DNA from: Owenia fusiformis
Lineage: Eukaryota; Annelida; Polychaeta; Sabellida; Oweniidae
Length of the DNA: 64,000 nt
NCBI GenBank assembly: GCA_903813345.2
Contig: CAIIXF020000004.1
Coordinates: forward strand, 4,113,525 to 4,177,524
Direction: 5' to 3'
In this document: piece by piece, positions 45,011 to 57,119 of the stretch
Layout: every line of letters begins with the position of its first letter
Numbering within the stretch: position 1 is the first letter of the stretch
The notes under the pieces: generated by a model
Told to the model about the DNA's origin: nothing
The model's input: only the letters and a program-made list of their open reading frames with translations
Database searches by the model: none
Made by a program: the position numbers and the translations under genes

Positions 45011-46299
45011 TGAAATGACCGTAGAACATGTAGAAGTATGTCTGAAGAAATGTTGATGTTAATGCATGTCCACAATGTAATTACTGTACATCTATATTGG
45101 AGAGGGGTAAAAGTTAACCTTTCGGAGATCAATCAATTCTAACAGGGGCTTTTGCCTCTAAAATGGGGTCACACAAGGTTGCCTTATATAAACAACTTTT
45201 AATAATATATATTTTCTACTTTTTACCATATAACTGCATTCAAAGTATGATATCAATTGATTTTGATAAAAATGAAGAACTTTAGATGAGCAAGAGAACA
45301 TAAAATTTGAAAAATGACAATAAGATGGAACCCAAAGGGTGCAAATGTCTGCAATAGTAAAAATCTGCATGGCCCAATGTTTTGGTGTTTCAGTAATAAA
45401 ACACTGTCTAATGCTTCAATAAAGGTAATGTGGCATGTATAAAAGGTACAGGGTGATAGAAACTTTACCCAAACAAATATCTCTGCGGGTATCTATGGTG
45501 GCTTTGGAATATGATGACATCCCTATGATAAGTCCATAGTGGATGTATCCCCATGTTAAGTCAATACCGCTTAATGCCTAAATCCTCATTTTCTAAATGA
45601 AAGTTTCTGTTACCAGAAAAATATACCATAACCCAGTGTAGACAATATATATAGAACACTGCAGTAGTTGGTTTTTGTGGCCAACACCTGGGCAATCAAC
45701 TCCTTATCTAGAGCTCTTAGAAAAATCGGCTCAGGGAGTATAAGTCTCGACTGAAGTAAAGACTGAATAAGGCATAATTCTAATTGAAAGCCGATTGTGC
45801 AAGTAAAACAAAAGCTTCTGAATAACATTCACTGAAATTGAAATAAGTGAAATACATGTAATGTCTATGTTATTGGACCTTAATCCCTATCATAACAATA
45901 ACAGTCATACATGACCAGACATATCCTGTCTGAGTCCTTGATGACAGTGACCAGGTAGACATTGCAATTACTACCACTGAATTAAGAGTAACAGAAGACT
46001 TATAATCAGGACCATGAATTAATTATCCTTTAGTCCTTTAATAATCCTTTAGGTTTTTACCCAGGGCTTTTTATCACAACACTCTTTAGTGAAAACAATT
46101 ACTTGTATATTTGTTTTTTCTAACTTAAGACAGGAGACATATGATCTTAAGAGAATAGAATCATAACTTAACTAAAAATACTTATTGTGGGATCTATATG
46201 CAACAATTTATAATTGAAACTGACTCAGCTTAAGATTCAGCTGATATATAATAGGAGACTGATAGATCACAATGTATACTTTCTATTCCATGGATACAT
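45011..46299. other. Intergenic, no gene recognised
   Basis: A weak inverted pair (acagggtgatagaaactt / aagtttctgttacc) at about 45448-45617 may be a degraded MITE. Otherwise nothing. Confidence 0.4.
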
Positions 46300-49200
46300 T
46301 TTTTACCTCATTGAAATTTCAATTTTTGTTGTAAAAAGGGAACATTCACATCTTTTTTCAGACAATTAATACAATTTGAGTAATTCTTAAATAATATGAT
46401 TTCATAAAACAGAAGTGATATTTTGGTTCACTCCAGGTTTGATCGGGTATAGCCAGCTTTTCTTTTGCCAAGGGATTTTAGATTTCTTAAATTCCTGGGT
46501 TTTCACCCCCCCCACCTCCATCCCAATTATAGGGTATGGCACAGCCAGCTTTTCGTTTGCCAAGGGACTTAAGATTTCTATAATTCCAGGGAGTTTACAT
46601 TATATTTTTTGCCTGAAATCACTTGAAAACTGGGTCATCAATGCATTTTCTTGAAAAATCTTGGACAGGTTTATCACCTCTGATTCTGTGGGGAGGGGAG
46701 GGAGGTTGCCCAAATATAAGTCTGGAGAAAAGGACTGAATGCTTAGGCATGATTTAAACAAGAATGAGTAAAGTACAGACTACTGGATATATTTACTGAA
46801 ATGGAAACAAGTCTTTATTTTAGTTTCTGTTGATATTTAGATTGATGTACTGGTAAAAGGGGGGGGGGGGGTAATAACTGTAGTTATATAAAATGAAAAA
46901 ATGATTTAATTTCTAAATGTACAAGAGATTTCTTGGTCTTCAATAATGCACATTGCTCGAATATAAAATAAAGTTGTGGGCAGAAAATAGTAAGATAAAA
47001 CATGCATCAAACCTTTTATTATGTTTTACTTAGAAGCACAGACAAGAATTGAATTTGATTGGGATGTCTGATTTCTCTGATTAAACTGTCTTAAAATAAC
47101 AATGAGCCTGATGGCCTTTTAAGTTTTGTTACTTATATAACTTTTTAGAGAACATAGATCAAGCTTATTTTATACATCTGATTCAGTGGAAAAATTTATG
47201 ATTCTTAGTTTTTTGTTTGGTTGGGAAAACCACTTATCTTGGTTATTTTGATTTTCACACTATGAATATCAAACTATCTCTAAATCACTTATTTGTATAC
47301 TGTTTTAAAGAACATCGTCTACAATCAAGCTTTTTTCATACATCTGATTCATTGGAAAGATTTGTGATTCCAAGTTTACATGAACCCCCTGGGTTTTTGT
47401 TGGGTTTGGAAAACCACTTATCTTGCTAATTTTGATTTTCACACTAGAACATCAAACTATCTCTAAAGATTTGTAAATCTTATTAGTCAAATATCATCTT
47501 TTCAGTAGTTATCAAGATATTTCACTATTCAGGATTTTATAACATGATCTCTATGAGGAATTAGACCCAAGATTTAGAAATCAATGCCACATGTAAATTC
47601 TCATTTTTTAAAAAGCTAAAACTTTTTATCATATAAAGCAAAAATCGCAAAAAATGTTATTATCCGGAAACAGCATTTATAAAATTATTTTCAAATTATC
47701 ATTTACCAGTTGGCATGACAACTGTCAATGCAAATAATAACAATAACAAAGTAATTAGCCATCCAACCAAAATGGCCGACTTAATTAGCTATCCGACCAA
47801 AATGGCCGACTTTAATTAGCCATCCGACCAAAATGGCCGACAATGCAACCCATTTAATTGAAGCAATGTAAACTATTAGATATTACCAAAAGAAAAGTCA
47901 TGGAACTTTAAACATTTGAAAATCAGCTTATAATTGAGATTGATTAGAAATTTTTTATATTATTTGACTATAATGACGTATATATAACTAGTAGTTGTTT
48001 TAAAGCATAAAAGACATCTTCACGTTTCTACCATGTATTACTGTGTCTTGTTATTAGCATTGGCTAAGCCACGGGGTGGGGGAGGTGTTATCAATTGTAT
48101 TCTTAAAAAAATCACAATTGTGCACATGTATATTTCTAATGAGTCAAATCAGTTTTGTTGTACTTTGTAACAAAAATCTTGCGTCAATTAACATGGCAGG
48201 TATATAAGAAGGTTCTCTTAACCTGAATATCAGTTTTCATTTAACCCTTATGTGTATCATAATTATACAATTGAAGATATGTAAAAGAAAATATTATATG
48301 TCCAACCCTAGAATAGATTTTTCACTTTATGTGATTTTATAACATGGTGTCAATGGGGAATCTCCCTGACCTAGAAGCCACATTTTCAAAGAAAATTAAA
48401 ATTTCAACTTATACTGAAACTGAAATAATCCTTAATTTTAGTTTCTGTTGATTAATATATTGGTGTACTGGTTGAAGGAGGGGGGGGGGGTAACCCAAAT
48501 ATTAGTCTGGACTAAACATGGGCTCTACGAAAAGAGCCCATGGACCGATGTCAGGGCTGAGTGCTTTGGCATAATTCATAGTTATGTGCAAGTAAAACAG
48601 AGACTTTTGAATAACATTTCCTGAAATTGAAGTCTTTATTTCAGTTTATGTTGATATCTAGATTGATGTTCTGGTAGAATCAAATCAATCCACAATCAAA
48701 CATTAGTTTGGATTGAAGTTAGGACTGAACAATTGGGCATCATTCAAAATTGTGTGCAACTTAAACATTACTGAATAACATTTACTGAAATTAAAATAAG
48801 TCTTTATTTCTGTTTCTGTTGAGTCTTTATTTAGTTTTTGTTGATATCTAGATTGATGTACTGGTAAAGGGGGGAGGGTTAAAACAAATATTAGTTAAGT
48901 CTTTATTTCTGTTTTTGTTGAGTCTTTATTTAGTTTTTGTTGATATCTAGATTGATGTACTGGTAAAGGGGGGGGGAGGGTTAAAACAAATATTAGTTTA
49001 GACTAAGGTTAGGACAATTGGGCATAATTCAAAACTATGTGCAAGTTAAACATTACTGAATAACATTTACTGTTGAGTCTTTGTTTAGTTTTTGTTGATA
49101 TCTAGATTGATGAACTGGTAAAGGGGGGGGGGGGGTTAAAACAAATATTAGTCTAAACTAAGGTTAGGACAATTGGGCATAATTCAAAACTATGTGCAAG

Positions 49201-50510
49201 TTAAACATTACTGCATAACATTTACTGTTGAGTCTTTGTTTAGTTTTTGCTGATATCTAGATTGATGTACTAGTGGAAGGGAGGGGGGTTTAATCAAATG
49301 TAAGTTTGGACTGAAGTTAGATTTGAATGCTTTGGAATATTGGAATAAATGGTATAATTATAAAAATGAAAAAATGATTTAATTTTTTAAATGCACAAGA
49401 GACTACTTGGTCTTCTGTGATGCAAATAGCCTTAATATAAGATAAAATTGGAGGCAGAAATAGTAGATAAAACAGGCATCAAACCTTGTGTAATGTTTTA
49501 CTAAATGTTAAGAAGCAAAGAAAAGAATTGTTTGGTTTAGAAAACCACTTATCTTGCTAATTTTTAGAAAACCACTTATCTTGCTAATTTTGATTTTCAC
49601 ACTAGAACATCAAACTATCTCTAAAGATTTGTAAATCTTATTAGTCAAATATCATCTTTTCAGTAGTTATCAAGATATTTCACTTTTCAGGATTTTATAA
49701 CATGAGCTCTATGAGGAATTAGACCCAAGATTAAGAAATCAATGCCACATGTAAATTCTCATTTTTTAAAAAGCTAAAACTTTTTATCATATAAAGCAAA
49801 AATCGCAAAAAAAATTATTATCTGGAAACAGCATTTTTAAAATTATTTTCAAGTTATCATTTACCAGTTGGTATGACAACTATCAATGCGAATAATAACA
49901 ATAAAAAAGTAATTAGCCAACCAACCAAAATGGCTGACTTAATTAGCTATCCGACCAAAATGGCCGACTTTAATTAGCCATCCGACCAAAATGGCCGACA
50001 ATGCAACACATTTAATTGAAGCAATGTAAAGTATCAGATATTACCAAAAGAAAGTCATAGAACTTTAAACTTTTGAATATCAGCTTATTGAGATTAATTA
50101 GAATTTTTTTATATTACTTGTCTATAATGATGTTTATATAACTAGTAGTTGTTTTAAAGCATATAAGACATTTTCACGTTTCTACCATGTATTACTGTGT
50201 CTTGTTATTAGCATTGGCTAAGCCACAGGGTGGGGGAGGTGTTATCAATTGTATTCTTAAAAAAAAGAGCCCATGGACCGAAGTCAGGGCTGAGTGCTTT
50301 TGCATAATTCATAGTTATGTGCAAGTAAAACAGAGACTTCTGAATAACATTTACTGAAATTGAAGTCTTTATTTCAGTTTATGTTGATATCTAGATTGAT
50401 GTTCTGGTAGAATCAAATCAAACCAAAATCAAACATTAGTTTGGATTGAAGTTAGGACTGAACAATTGGGCATCATTCAAAATTGTGTGCAACTTAAACA
50501 TTACTGAATA

Positions 50511-50998
50511 ATGGCCTAGTCACATAGCCCGGCCGATGAGGTTCCGATGAGCCAATGATGCAATTTTCACCGAACTCGGCCGAACACCAGCCGGACACCG
50601 GCCGGACATCCGTGGCGTTTGTTGCTTAAAACCTCATCGGTGGCAGCTCGGTGAAATTTTAACTTCGGAGTTAAATTTCACCGGGCTCTCACCGAGCTCC
50701 CTCATCGCAGCCCCATCGTAACCACATCAGAACACACGTCGGCCGGTGCACGGCCGAGTATCGGTCGGTGTCCCGTGCATCTGAGACAACCAGAGGACGA
50801 GGTTTTTTTAACGGACACCGGCCGAGCTCCGGCCGATGTGGGACAGAGCCTTGGAAAGTATAGTACCTGAAGTTGTCCGGACGGAGTCCGTTCACGTCAC
50901 CGAGCTCTGCTTCCGATGAGGAGAGCTCGGTGGCACCAAAAAAATCCACCGAGCTCTACCGATGCCGGACATCGGCCGGGCTATGTGACTAGGCCATT
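50511..50998. mobile_element. ~485-bp GC-rich MITE with 28-bp perfect inverted ends
   Basis: The termini atggcctagtcacatagccc and gggctatgtgactaggccat are perfect inverted repeats for 28 bp. The interior is strikingly GC-rich with iterated ccggccgatg and caccgagctc motifs. The empty site is visible in sister repeat units (ttactgaataacatttactg near 48770). TA abuts both ends, consistent with a TA target. A 86-codon ORF inside is not credible. Confidence 0.93.
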
Positions 50999-51141
50999 AC
51001 ATTTACTGAAATTGAAATAAGTCTTTATTTCTGTTTCTGTTGAGTCTTTATTTAGTTTTTGTTGATATCTAGATTGATGTACTGGTAAAAGGGGGAGGAG
51101 GGTTAAAACAAATATTAGTTTAGACTAAGGTAAGGACAATT

Positions 51142-52005
51142 CTTGAAATCGCTGTTCCCTCTTCAAAAGAGGAGAGGCGAAAATCGTTCCTTATAAGGTT
51201 AAATTATTTCCCATGATGCAGTTCGCGGAGGAACAAATTTATACTTCCTTGTTTTAACCCTCATAGGTTTTACATGGGGATTTTCACACCTATTTTTCAA
51301 ACGATATATTCGTTCATATTCCCGTACGAGGGTACCGAAAAAATTATTAGAAACGATTGATCTCTTATTAATCTTAATATAACAGCTATTTTTTCATTGT
51401 ATTGATTCATAGCGTGGTGAAAACGATGATTGAAAAGTGAGTAAATATTCCGGAAGAGAAGGTCACATGATCAGTTGACTAGTCGGCATATTTGAAAAAA
51501 CAATTCCATTCGACTTTCAATACTTTCATGCCAATCTTACCGCACTACAAACTGCAACATCGATGCAACAACTGAATAAAAGTATTCATCTTCAAATTTC
51601 ATCATAGAGTTACGTTGAAAACAAACAAATAACTGAGCAGTAGACCAAAGAAGAAGCGTCGCTATTATCTAGGTCACTCTGTTCAGTGGTCCGAAAGCAA
51701 ATCTATAGTACTCGTTTCCGAATTTGATGTTCATTGTACAATCTTTTATTGATTAAACTCGGTATACTGACTATTAAAGCAATGACAAAGAAGAATACTT
51801 CCGATGTTGTCATTGTTTTATTTAGCGTGCGGGGGTAAACACAAAATTGCGTAATTAGTTTGATTTAGAACTTTCGGGTCACGGAAATCGCTACGCGAAA
51901 TGCATAGTGAGAAAATATTGACCAATCAAATTTTGTCCTTTTTGAGTGCTTTTTCAGTACATATTTGCGAACGTTCTGATTCAAAGAGCGAATCGCGAAA
52001 GGGAG
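51142..52005. mobile_element. 864-bp insertion of unknown class with AATT target duplication
   Basis: Sister units read aggacaattgggcataa; here that site is split, with AATT on both sides (51138-51141 and 52006-52009). The insert begins cttgaaatcgctgttccctc and ends cgaatcgcgaaagggag. It has no good terminal inverted repeat, poly-A tail or ORF. AT/GC composition differs from the surrounding repeat. Confidence 0.8.
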
Positions 52006-54017
52006 AATTGGGCATAATTCAAAACTATGTGCAAGTTAAACATTATTGAATAACATTTACTGTTGAGTCTTTGTTTAGTTTTTGCTGATATCTAGATTGA
52101 TGAACTGGTGGAAGGGAGGGGGGGGGGGGTTAATCAAATATAAGTCTGGACTGAAGTTAGATTTGAATGCTTTGGAATATTGGAATAAATGGTATAATTA
52201 TAAAAATAAAAAAATATTTTAATTTTGTGATGCAAAGAGCCTGAATATAAGATAAAATTGAAGGCAGAAATAGTAGATAAAACAGGCATCAAACCTTGTG
52301 TAATGTTTTACTAAATGTTAAGAACTAGAATTTGATTGGGATGTCTGATTGCTCTGATTATATTTGTCTTAAAATAACAAAGAGTCTGACGGCCTTTTAA
52401 GTTTTGTTACTTGTATAACTTATTGAGAACATAGTCTCCGATCAAGCTTATTTTATACATCTGACTCATTGAAAAGATTTATGATTCTTAGGTTTTTATT
52501 TGATTGGGAAAACTACTTATCTTGCTTATTTTGATTTTCACACTATGAAGATCAAACTTAAGATTAGTAATTCACTTATCTTGCTAATTTTAGTTGAAGT
52601 TTAAGGACATAAGACTTCTTTAAAAGTTCATCATGCATTTTATTTATTCTTTGGATTAAGTGAGTGTCAAATATCATCTTTTCAGTACAAGATATTTCAC
52701 TTTTCAGGATTTTATTAAATGAGCTCTAAGAGGAATTAGACCCAAGATTAAGAAATCAATGCCACATGGTAAATTCTCATTTTTTAAATTAGCTAAAACT
52801 TTTTATCATATAAAGCAAAAATCGCAAAAAATGTTAATATCCGGAAACAGCTTTTGTAAAATTATTTTCAAATTATCATTTACCAGTTGGCATGACAACT
52901 GTCAATGCAAATAATAACAATAACAAAGTAATTAGCCATCCAACCAAAATGGCCGACTTAATTAGCTATCCGACCAAAATGGCTGACTTTAATTAGCCAT
53001 CCGACCAAAATGGCCGACAATGCAACACATTTAAATGAAGCACTGTAAACTATTTGATATTACCAATTCTAAGAAAAGTCATTGGCTTGAAATTTTTGAA
53101 TATCATTTTTCTTATGTTTCTTTTCTATAATAGCAGAAATATACTGTAACTATGTACATGTAGTTGTTTTAAAGCATGGGCATTTTCAGATTTCTATATG
53201 TATTCAACATGTCTTGGTTTTGTCATTAGCATTGGCTAAGCCAGGGGTTGGGGAGGGGGAAAGGTGTGATCAATTGTATTCTTAAAAAAAATCATGATTG
53301 TGTATATCTCTAATGAGTCAAATCAGTTTTCTAAACTTTGTAATCCAACAGGGTATTCATTTTATGTTCCCAAAAATACTCTTTATTATATAATAGCAAA
53401 ACTCTTTGGTAAATTAACATGGCAGGTAATATAAAAGAAGGTTCCCTTAAAGTTGAATATTCATCAGATTAAGTGGATCATTTTTCGTGTCACCCTTATG
53501 TGTCGCATAATTATACAATTGAAAATATGTCCAGTAAAAGAAAATATTGTGTGGCTGTCTAACACAATAAATGATATTTCACTTTAAGTGATTTTATAAC
53601 ATGGGGTCAATAGGGAATACCCCCGACCTAATGGTCACATTTTCAAAGAAAATTATTTTTTCAAAGTTGATAAATACTTTTTTAAACCACATTTTTAGAT
53701 GCAATTTTACATGTAGACTTCAAATATGATATCACTTTGATTAAATTTTGATTATTTAATGAATTAAATCAAGATTATTTCTACATGCATCTTCATGTAG
53801 TCTTTTTGTTGCTGTAGCTAATATTAATGTTGAACTGTTTTTTAATTTTAACATGAAGTGTCAGGAAATGGCATTAACTAGTGTACTCGCGCTTTGACAA
53901 ATTTTATTTTCAAAATCATTTTGAAAACCTTAGTCAGTGTTTAAGACAAAAACAGTATCTCATAGTGTACTAAACAAAAAATTCAAAAAGGCCATAGTTA
54001 AGCTTTAATGTCCTGTT

Positions 54018-54348
54018 TAAGAACCCCTATTCTTACTATTGAAAATGGATTCTAGTAATACTCACCAACACCTACACAGATCTTTTTTTAAGACTCGATC
54101 AACTTGAGTTCTTCTGAGAAAATGAGGATTTTAGCAAGGGTACATTGATTTATATGGGGACATACTTCATTGGTTAATGACTTAGCATTGGGATACCATC
54201 ATATATCCTGCATGTATGTCACCATGTTAAAGTCAATGTACCCTTGCTGAAATTCTCTGTTTTCTCTGTGAAGAACTCAAGTTGATTGAGTTTCATGTTG
54301 GTGAGTATTACTAGAATCCATTTTCAGTAGTTAGAATAGGGGTTCTTA
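54018..54348. mobile_element. 331-bp foldback MITE (TAAGAACCCC ends)
   Basis: Arms of about 145 bp: taagaacccctattcttact with its inverse agttagaataggggttctta, continuing through gattctagtaatactcacca, atcaacttgagttcttc and agcaagggtacattga. Unpaired centre of about 40-60 bp. Confidence 0.93.
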
Positions 54349-54583
54349 ATCAGAATACTGGGCTTGCTTTTTGGAACTTTTTGTTGGTACTAATAATTGT
54401 TTTTGACATGTCATTGCAATTGCGAGGTGTTAAAAATCCAAGGATGTCAGTCTTGGATGATCGTATACATGCCAATGCAATTTAAACAGGCATGGTTATT
54501 GTTTATCATTTATTAGGTGCAACTTAGAATACTGACTTTTACATTAAATCTAGTCCTTCACAATTATGGATTTTTCTCAAAGT

Positions 54584-54805
54584 GAAAATGGTTGCATTTA
54601 GTTGCAAGAAAATCATTCAAACCTGCCAACCATTTGTAATGGTTACAAATCATTGAAACACTTTCAATGATTTGCAACCACAATTGCAATGGTTGCATCC
54701 CAATGGTTGGCAATCATTACAGCGATGGTTGGAACAATGGTTGTGCAATGGTTTGTAACCATTTGTTTTCGGAATTTCAAGGTCGGAACTTTTATAAGGG
54801 CAATG
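54584..54805 (-). mobile_element. ~220-bp element with iterated GCAACCATT motifs, copy 2
   Basis: aatggttgcatttagttgca to ttcaaggtcggaacttttat; inverse relative of 44697-45010. Confidence 0.7.
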
Positions 54806-55600
54806 AGGCAAACCCTTTGCGCCCTGTTACATATGATCCTTTTTTGTTATTGTATTTACAGTATTCAATTGCTTATTTTGCTTTGTTCTAGGTAAGTCAA
54901 CATGTTTATGTCGTTCTCTTTTTATTGAGTATATCCCCACAATCTATGCTATCTGTGACTTTATATGTTAAACATTGAAGTGGAATCGGAAGTCCAGGTA
55001 CTGGAAGTCAAAATCAGGCGAGATGCACATGATTTTAGAGGTTTTATGTTTCAGGCTCAATGAGGAGATTGGACAATCATTATAAAACTCAGAAATGTTC
55101 ATTACTTACCATTTGTATAAGGACAAATGTATTCATTGTATTTCGATGGCTGAGTAAGTGCTGGTTGGATATATAATCTAACTTTTAAAACTTTTGAATC
55201 AACATTTGTTTTGAAATTCCCAGAACCGGATGTTCAATTAGCAGAAGGTCAAGGTCAGCACCACGTCCACTTCCGGTAAATAAAAAGTTCACTACGTTTA
55301 CAGGTAAACTGTTTTATTTCGTTTCTGTTAAATAAGAAATGCATTTGTAAATTATGATGAATATATGTTTACTTTAACACACCTCAATATCGATATAAAT
55401 AATTTGCAAGAGTTTGAGTATTGGTTGAATTTTTGTCCTGAAAATCGCAGGTTCAAAATAAATTTTCGTCGATTTTGTTTCGATGTTTTTATTTTCGTCA
55501 ACTAACCTAATCAAAATACCACACTGCTAAAGTATTTGAAAATATATGAATATTATAGGCACAAAAATCTTTGATTGCTTATAAAATATGTTGCCTCACT
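54806..55600. other. Intergenic, possible promoter patch near 55220-55280
   Basis: No gene. agaaccggatgttc and ccacttccggtaaa (55222-55280) are ETS-type motifs of the kind found in housekeeping promoters; they may belong to an unseen 5' exon of GCC2. This is inference. Confidence 0.35.
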
Positions 55601-55856
55601 GGCGGATCTGGGTGGGCCCAGAAAAAAAAAAATTTTGGGCCAAAAAAAATCGAAAAGTGGGTCTGTGTTGTCATAAATAGTATGTTAACTTTTTTTTCAT
55701 TTTAGGCCAAATTTTTGAAGAAAATGGGCCTCAAAATTTTAAAATTTGGGCCCACTTTTTGCTTACAGGGGCCCAAAATCTTTTCCCGCGCAAATGAGGA
55801 ATTTTTTTTCTCAGACCATAAGTTTTGGCCCCCCCTTGTTGGTTCCCAGATCCGCC
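55601..55856. mobile_element. ~256-bp MITE, GGCGGATCTGGG family, copy 2
   Basis: Ends ggcggatctggg and cccagatccgcc are perfect inverses; interior ggccaaatttttgaagaaaa shared with copy 1. Confidence 0.92.
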
Positions 55857-56808
55857 CCTGGGCCTCTTACTTTTGATGCTTTTCTGCCATGAAGATAAGG
55901 AGGATTGGCTCCCAGGGTTCCAACTAGGGCGATGGGGTGTAACGTTGACACCATTTTGGGGTAGCTTCGACACCTTGTTGTTTATTTGCTCTTATTTCCT
56001 ATCTAGGGGAAGCCTAGTTCAACAAGTTCAACCTAGTCTGGGCCTTATTTCTTATCTGACATATCTTGTGGCCCGCCCTAGGTTTAACGTCCGTGCCTAT
56101 TCGGCCCTTGATGCAAAAAAATTAGTGGTGGCCTATGGCAGCGCATGAAATTGAAATTCCATGCGTGTTTAAGTTAATAACTGATAGTAAGAATTTGCAA
56201 CCAATGAAAGCATAGCACAGAAGTAAAACCCAATCATGGCAACAAGACCATTCATATTAATAAAAAATTAAAGTCGTGGTATTGGGTTTAACTTGTTGAA
56301 CTAGGGGAAGCCATGTTCTTTTTCTCGCATGGATTGAATTCTTGCGAGGCTTTAATTGATTTATCGCGACAACACCAGTTCCAACTCCATATTTTTTAAT
56401 CTCCAAACAATTTGTTCAGTGCCTGAATATTAAGTGGCTGATACGCTGCTAGCAATATCAATATCGACAACATTGACCTTCAGCGAGGACGACGATAAAA
56501 ATGTTATTAATGTCATAATTGGCTTGTAAATACATAATAGCAATTCAAAAGATTTGAACTATTATCTTTGGTAATACGACCAAAACTCAACATTGGAAAA
56601 ATGGTGGCTGTTAAATTTTTTGTTGCTGTTCAATTTTAAATCACGACATGACTGATATATAACCCTGGAAATCAATATTCCTTGTCTGCCATGTTATTTT
56701 TGAAAAAAACAACATCTAGTTGAAACTCCTTAAACTACAAGAGGCTGAAGGTTTATTGCACATAAAACTAATTATCTGAAATATATGGTCACAGATACAA
56801 ATAATTCA
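55857..56808. other. Intergenic, upstream of GCC2
   Basis: No gene recognised. ggggaagcctagttcaacaa near 56009 and aacttgttgaactaggggaa near 56288 are inverted, so 56009-56310 may be another foldback element. Confidence 0.45.
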
Positions 56809-57027
56809 TAAGGCCATAAGAAGTATATTATTTGTTTTGCGTCCTTGCAAAATCCAAATCATGCAAGGGTTCAAGGAAAACCAACACAAACTCAAGAAAA
56901 AACACAACTTGCAATGGTAGTTTCAGACCCTTTTGATTGCTTTTTGGATGTGTTTGTTTTTTCTGATTTACTCAAAATCGTGCAAGCAAGGGGACACAAA
57001 ACAGAGAATCTACTTCATATGGCCTAA
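56809..57027. mobile_element. 219-bp MITE, TAAGGCCATAAGAAG family, copy 2
   Basis: taaggccataagaagta and tacttcatatggccta ends. It ends only about 90 bp before the GCC2 ATG, so it lies in the promoter or 5' UTR. Confidence 0.9.
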
Positions 57028-57119
57028 TTTACTTTTTCAGGTAACAATGTAATAATTAAAGAATACATCAAGATTGATTATATCCCATAATACACCAGTG
57101 AGGACATCTGGTGATCAAA

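Larger units (their letters stand above)
46300..53700. repeat. Three tandem ~2.15-kb repeat units with nested insertions
   Basis: A landmark block (aaagtaattagccatccaac, three ccaaaatggccgac modules) recurs at about 47750, 49905 and 52925. Flanking blocks repeat with it: aaaccacttatcttgctaat, gaattagacccaagatt, tttaccagttgg on the left; acatcacgtttctaccatg-like, ttattagcattggctaagcc on the right. Between these, a smaller unit (gttgatatctagattgatg, tactggtaaagggggggg, aggacaattgggcataattc) occurs about ten times with G runs of 6-13. The second interval is longer because of insertions at 50511-50998 and 51142-52005. No coding sequence. Confidence 0.92.

Noticed and set aside
45448-45620. Possible MITE with acagggtgatagaaactt ends
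   Set aside because: Inverted similarity is short and breaks down within 15-20 bp; too weak to call.
50689-50949. 86-codon GC-rich ORF
   Set aside because: Contained in the GC-rich MITE and explained by its composition and iterated motifs.
55825-56148. 107-codon ORF upstream of GCC2
   Set aside because: Starts within a MITE terminus, has no recognisable domain and runs through an inverted-repeat-like stretch.
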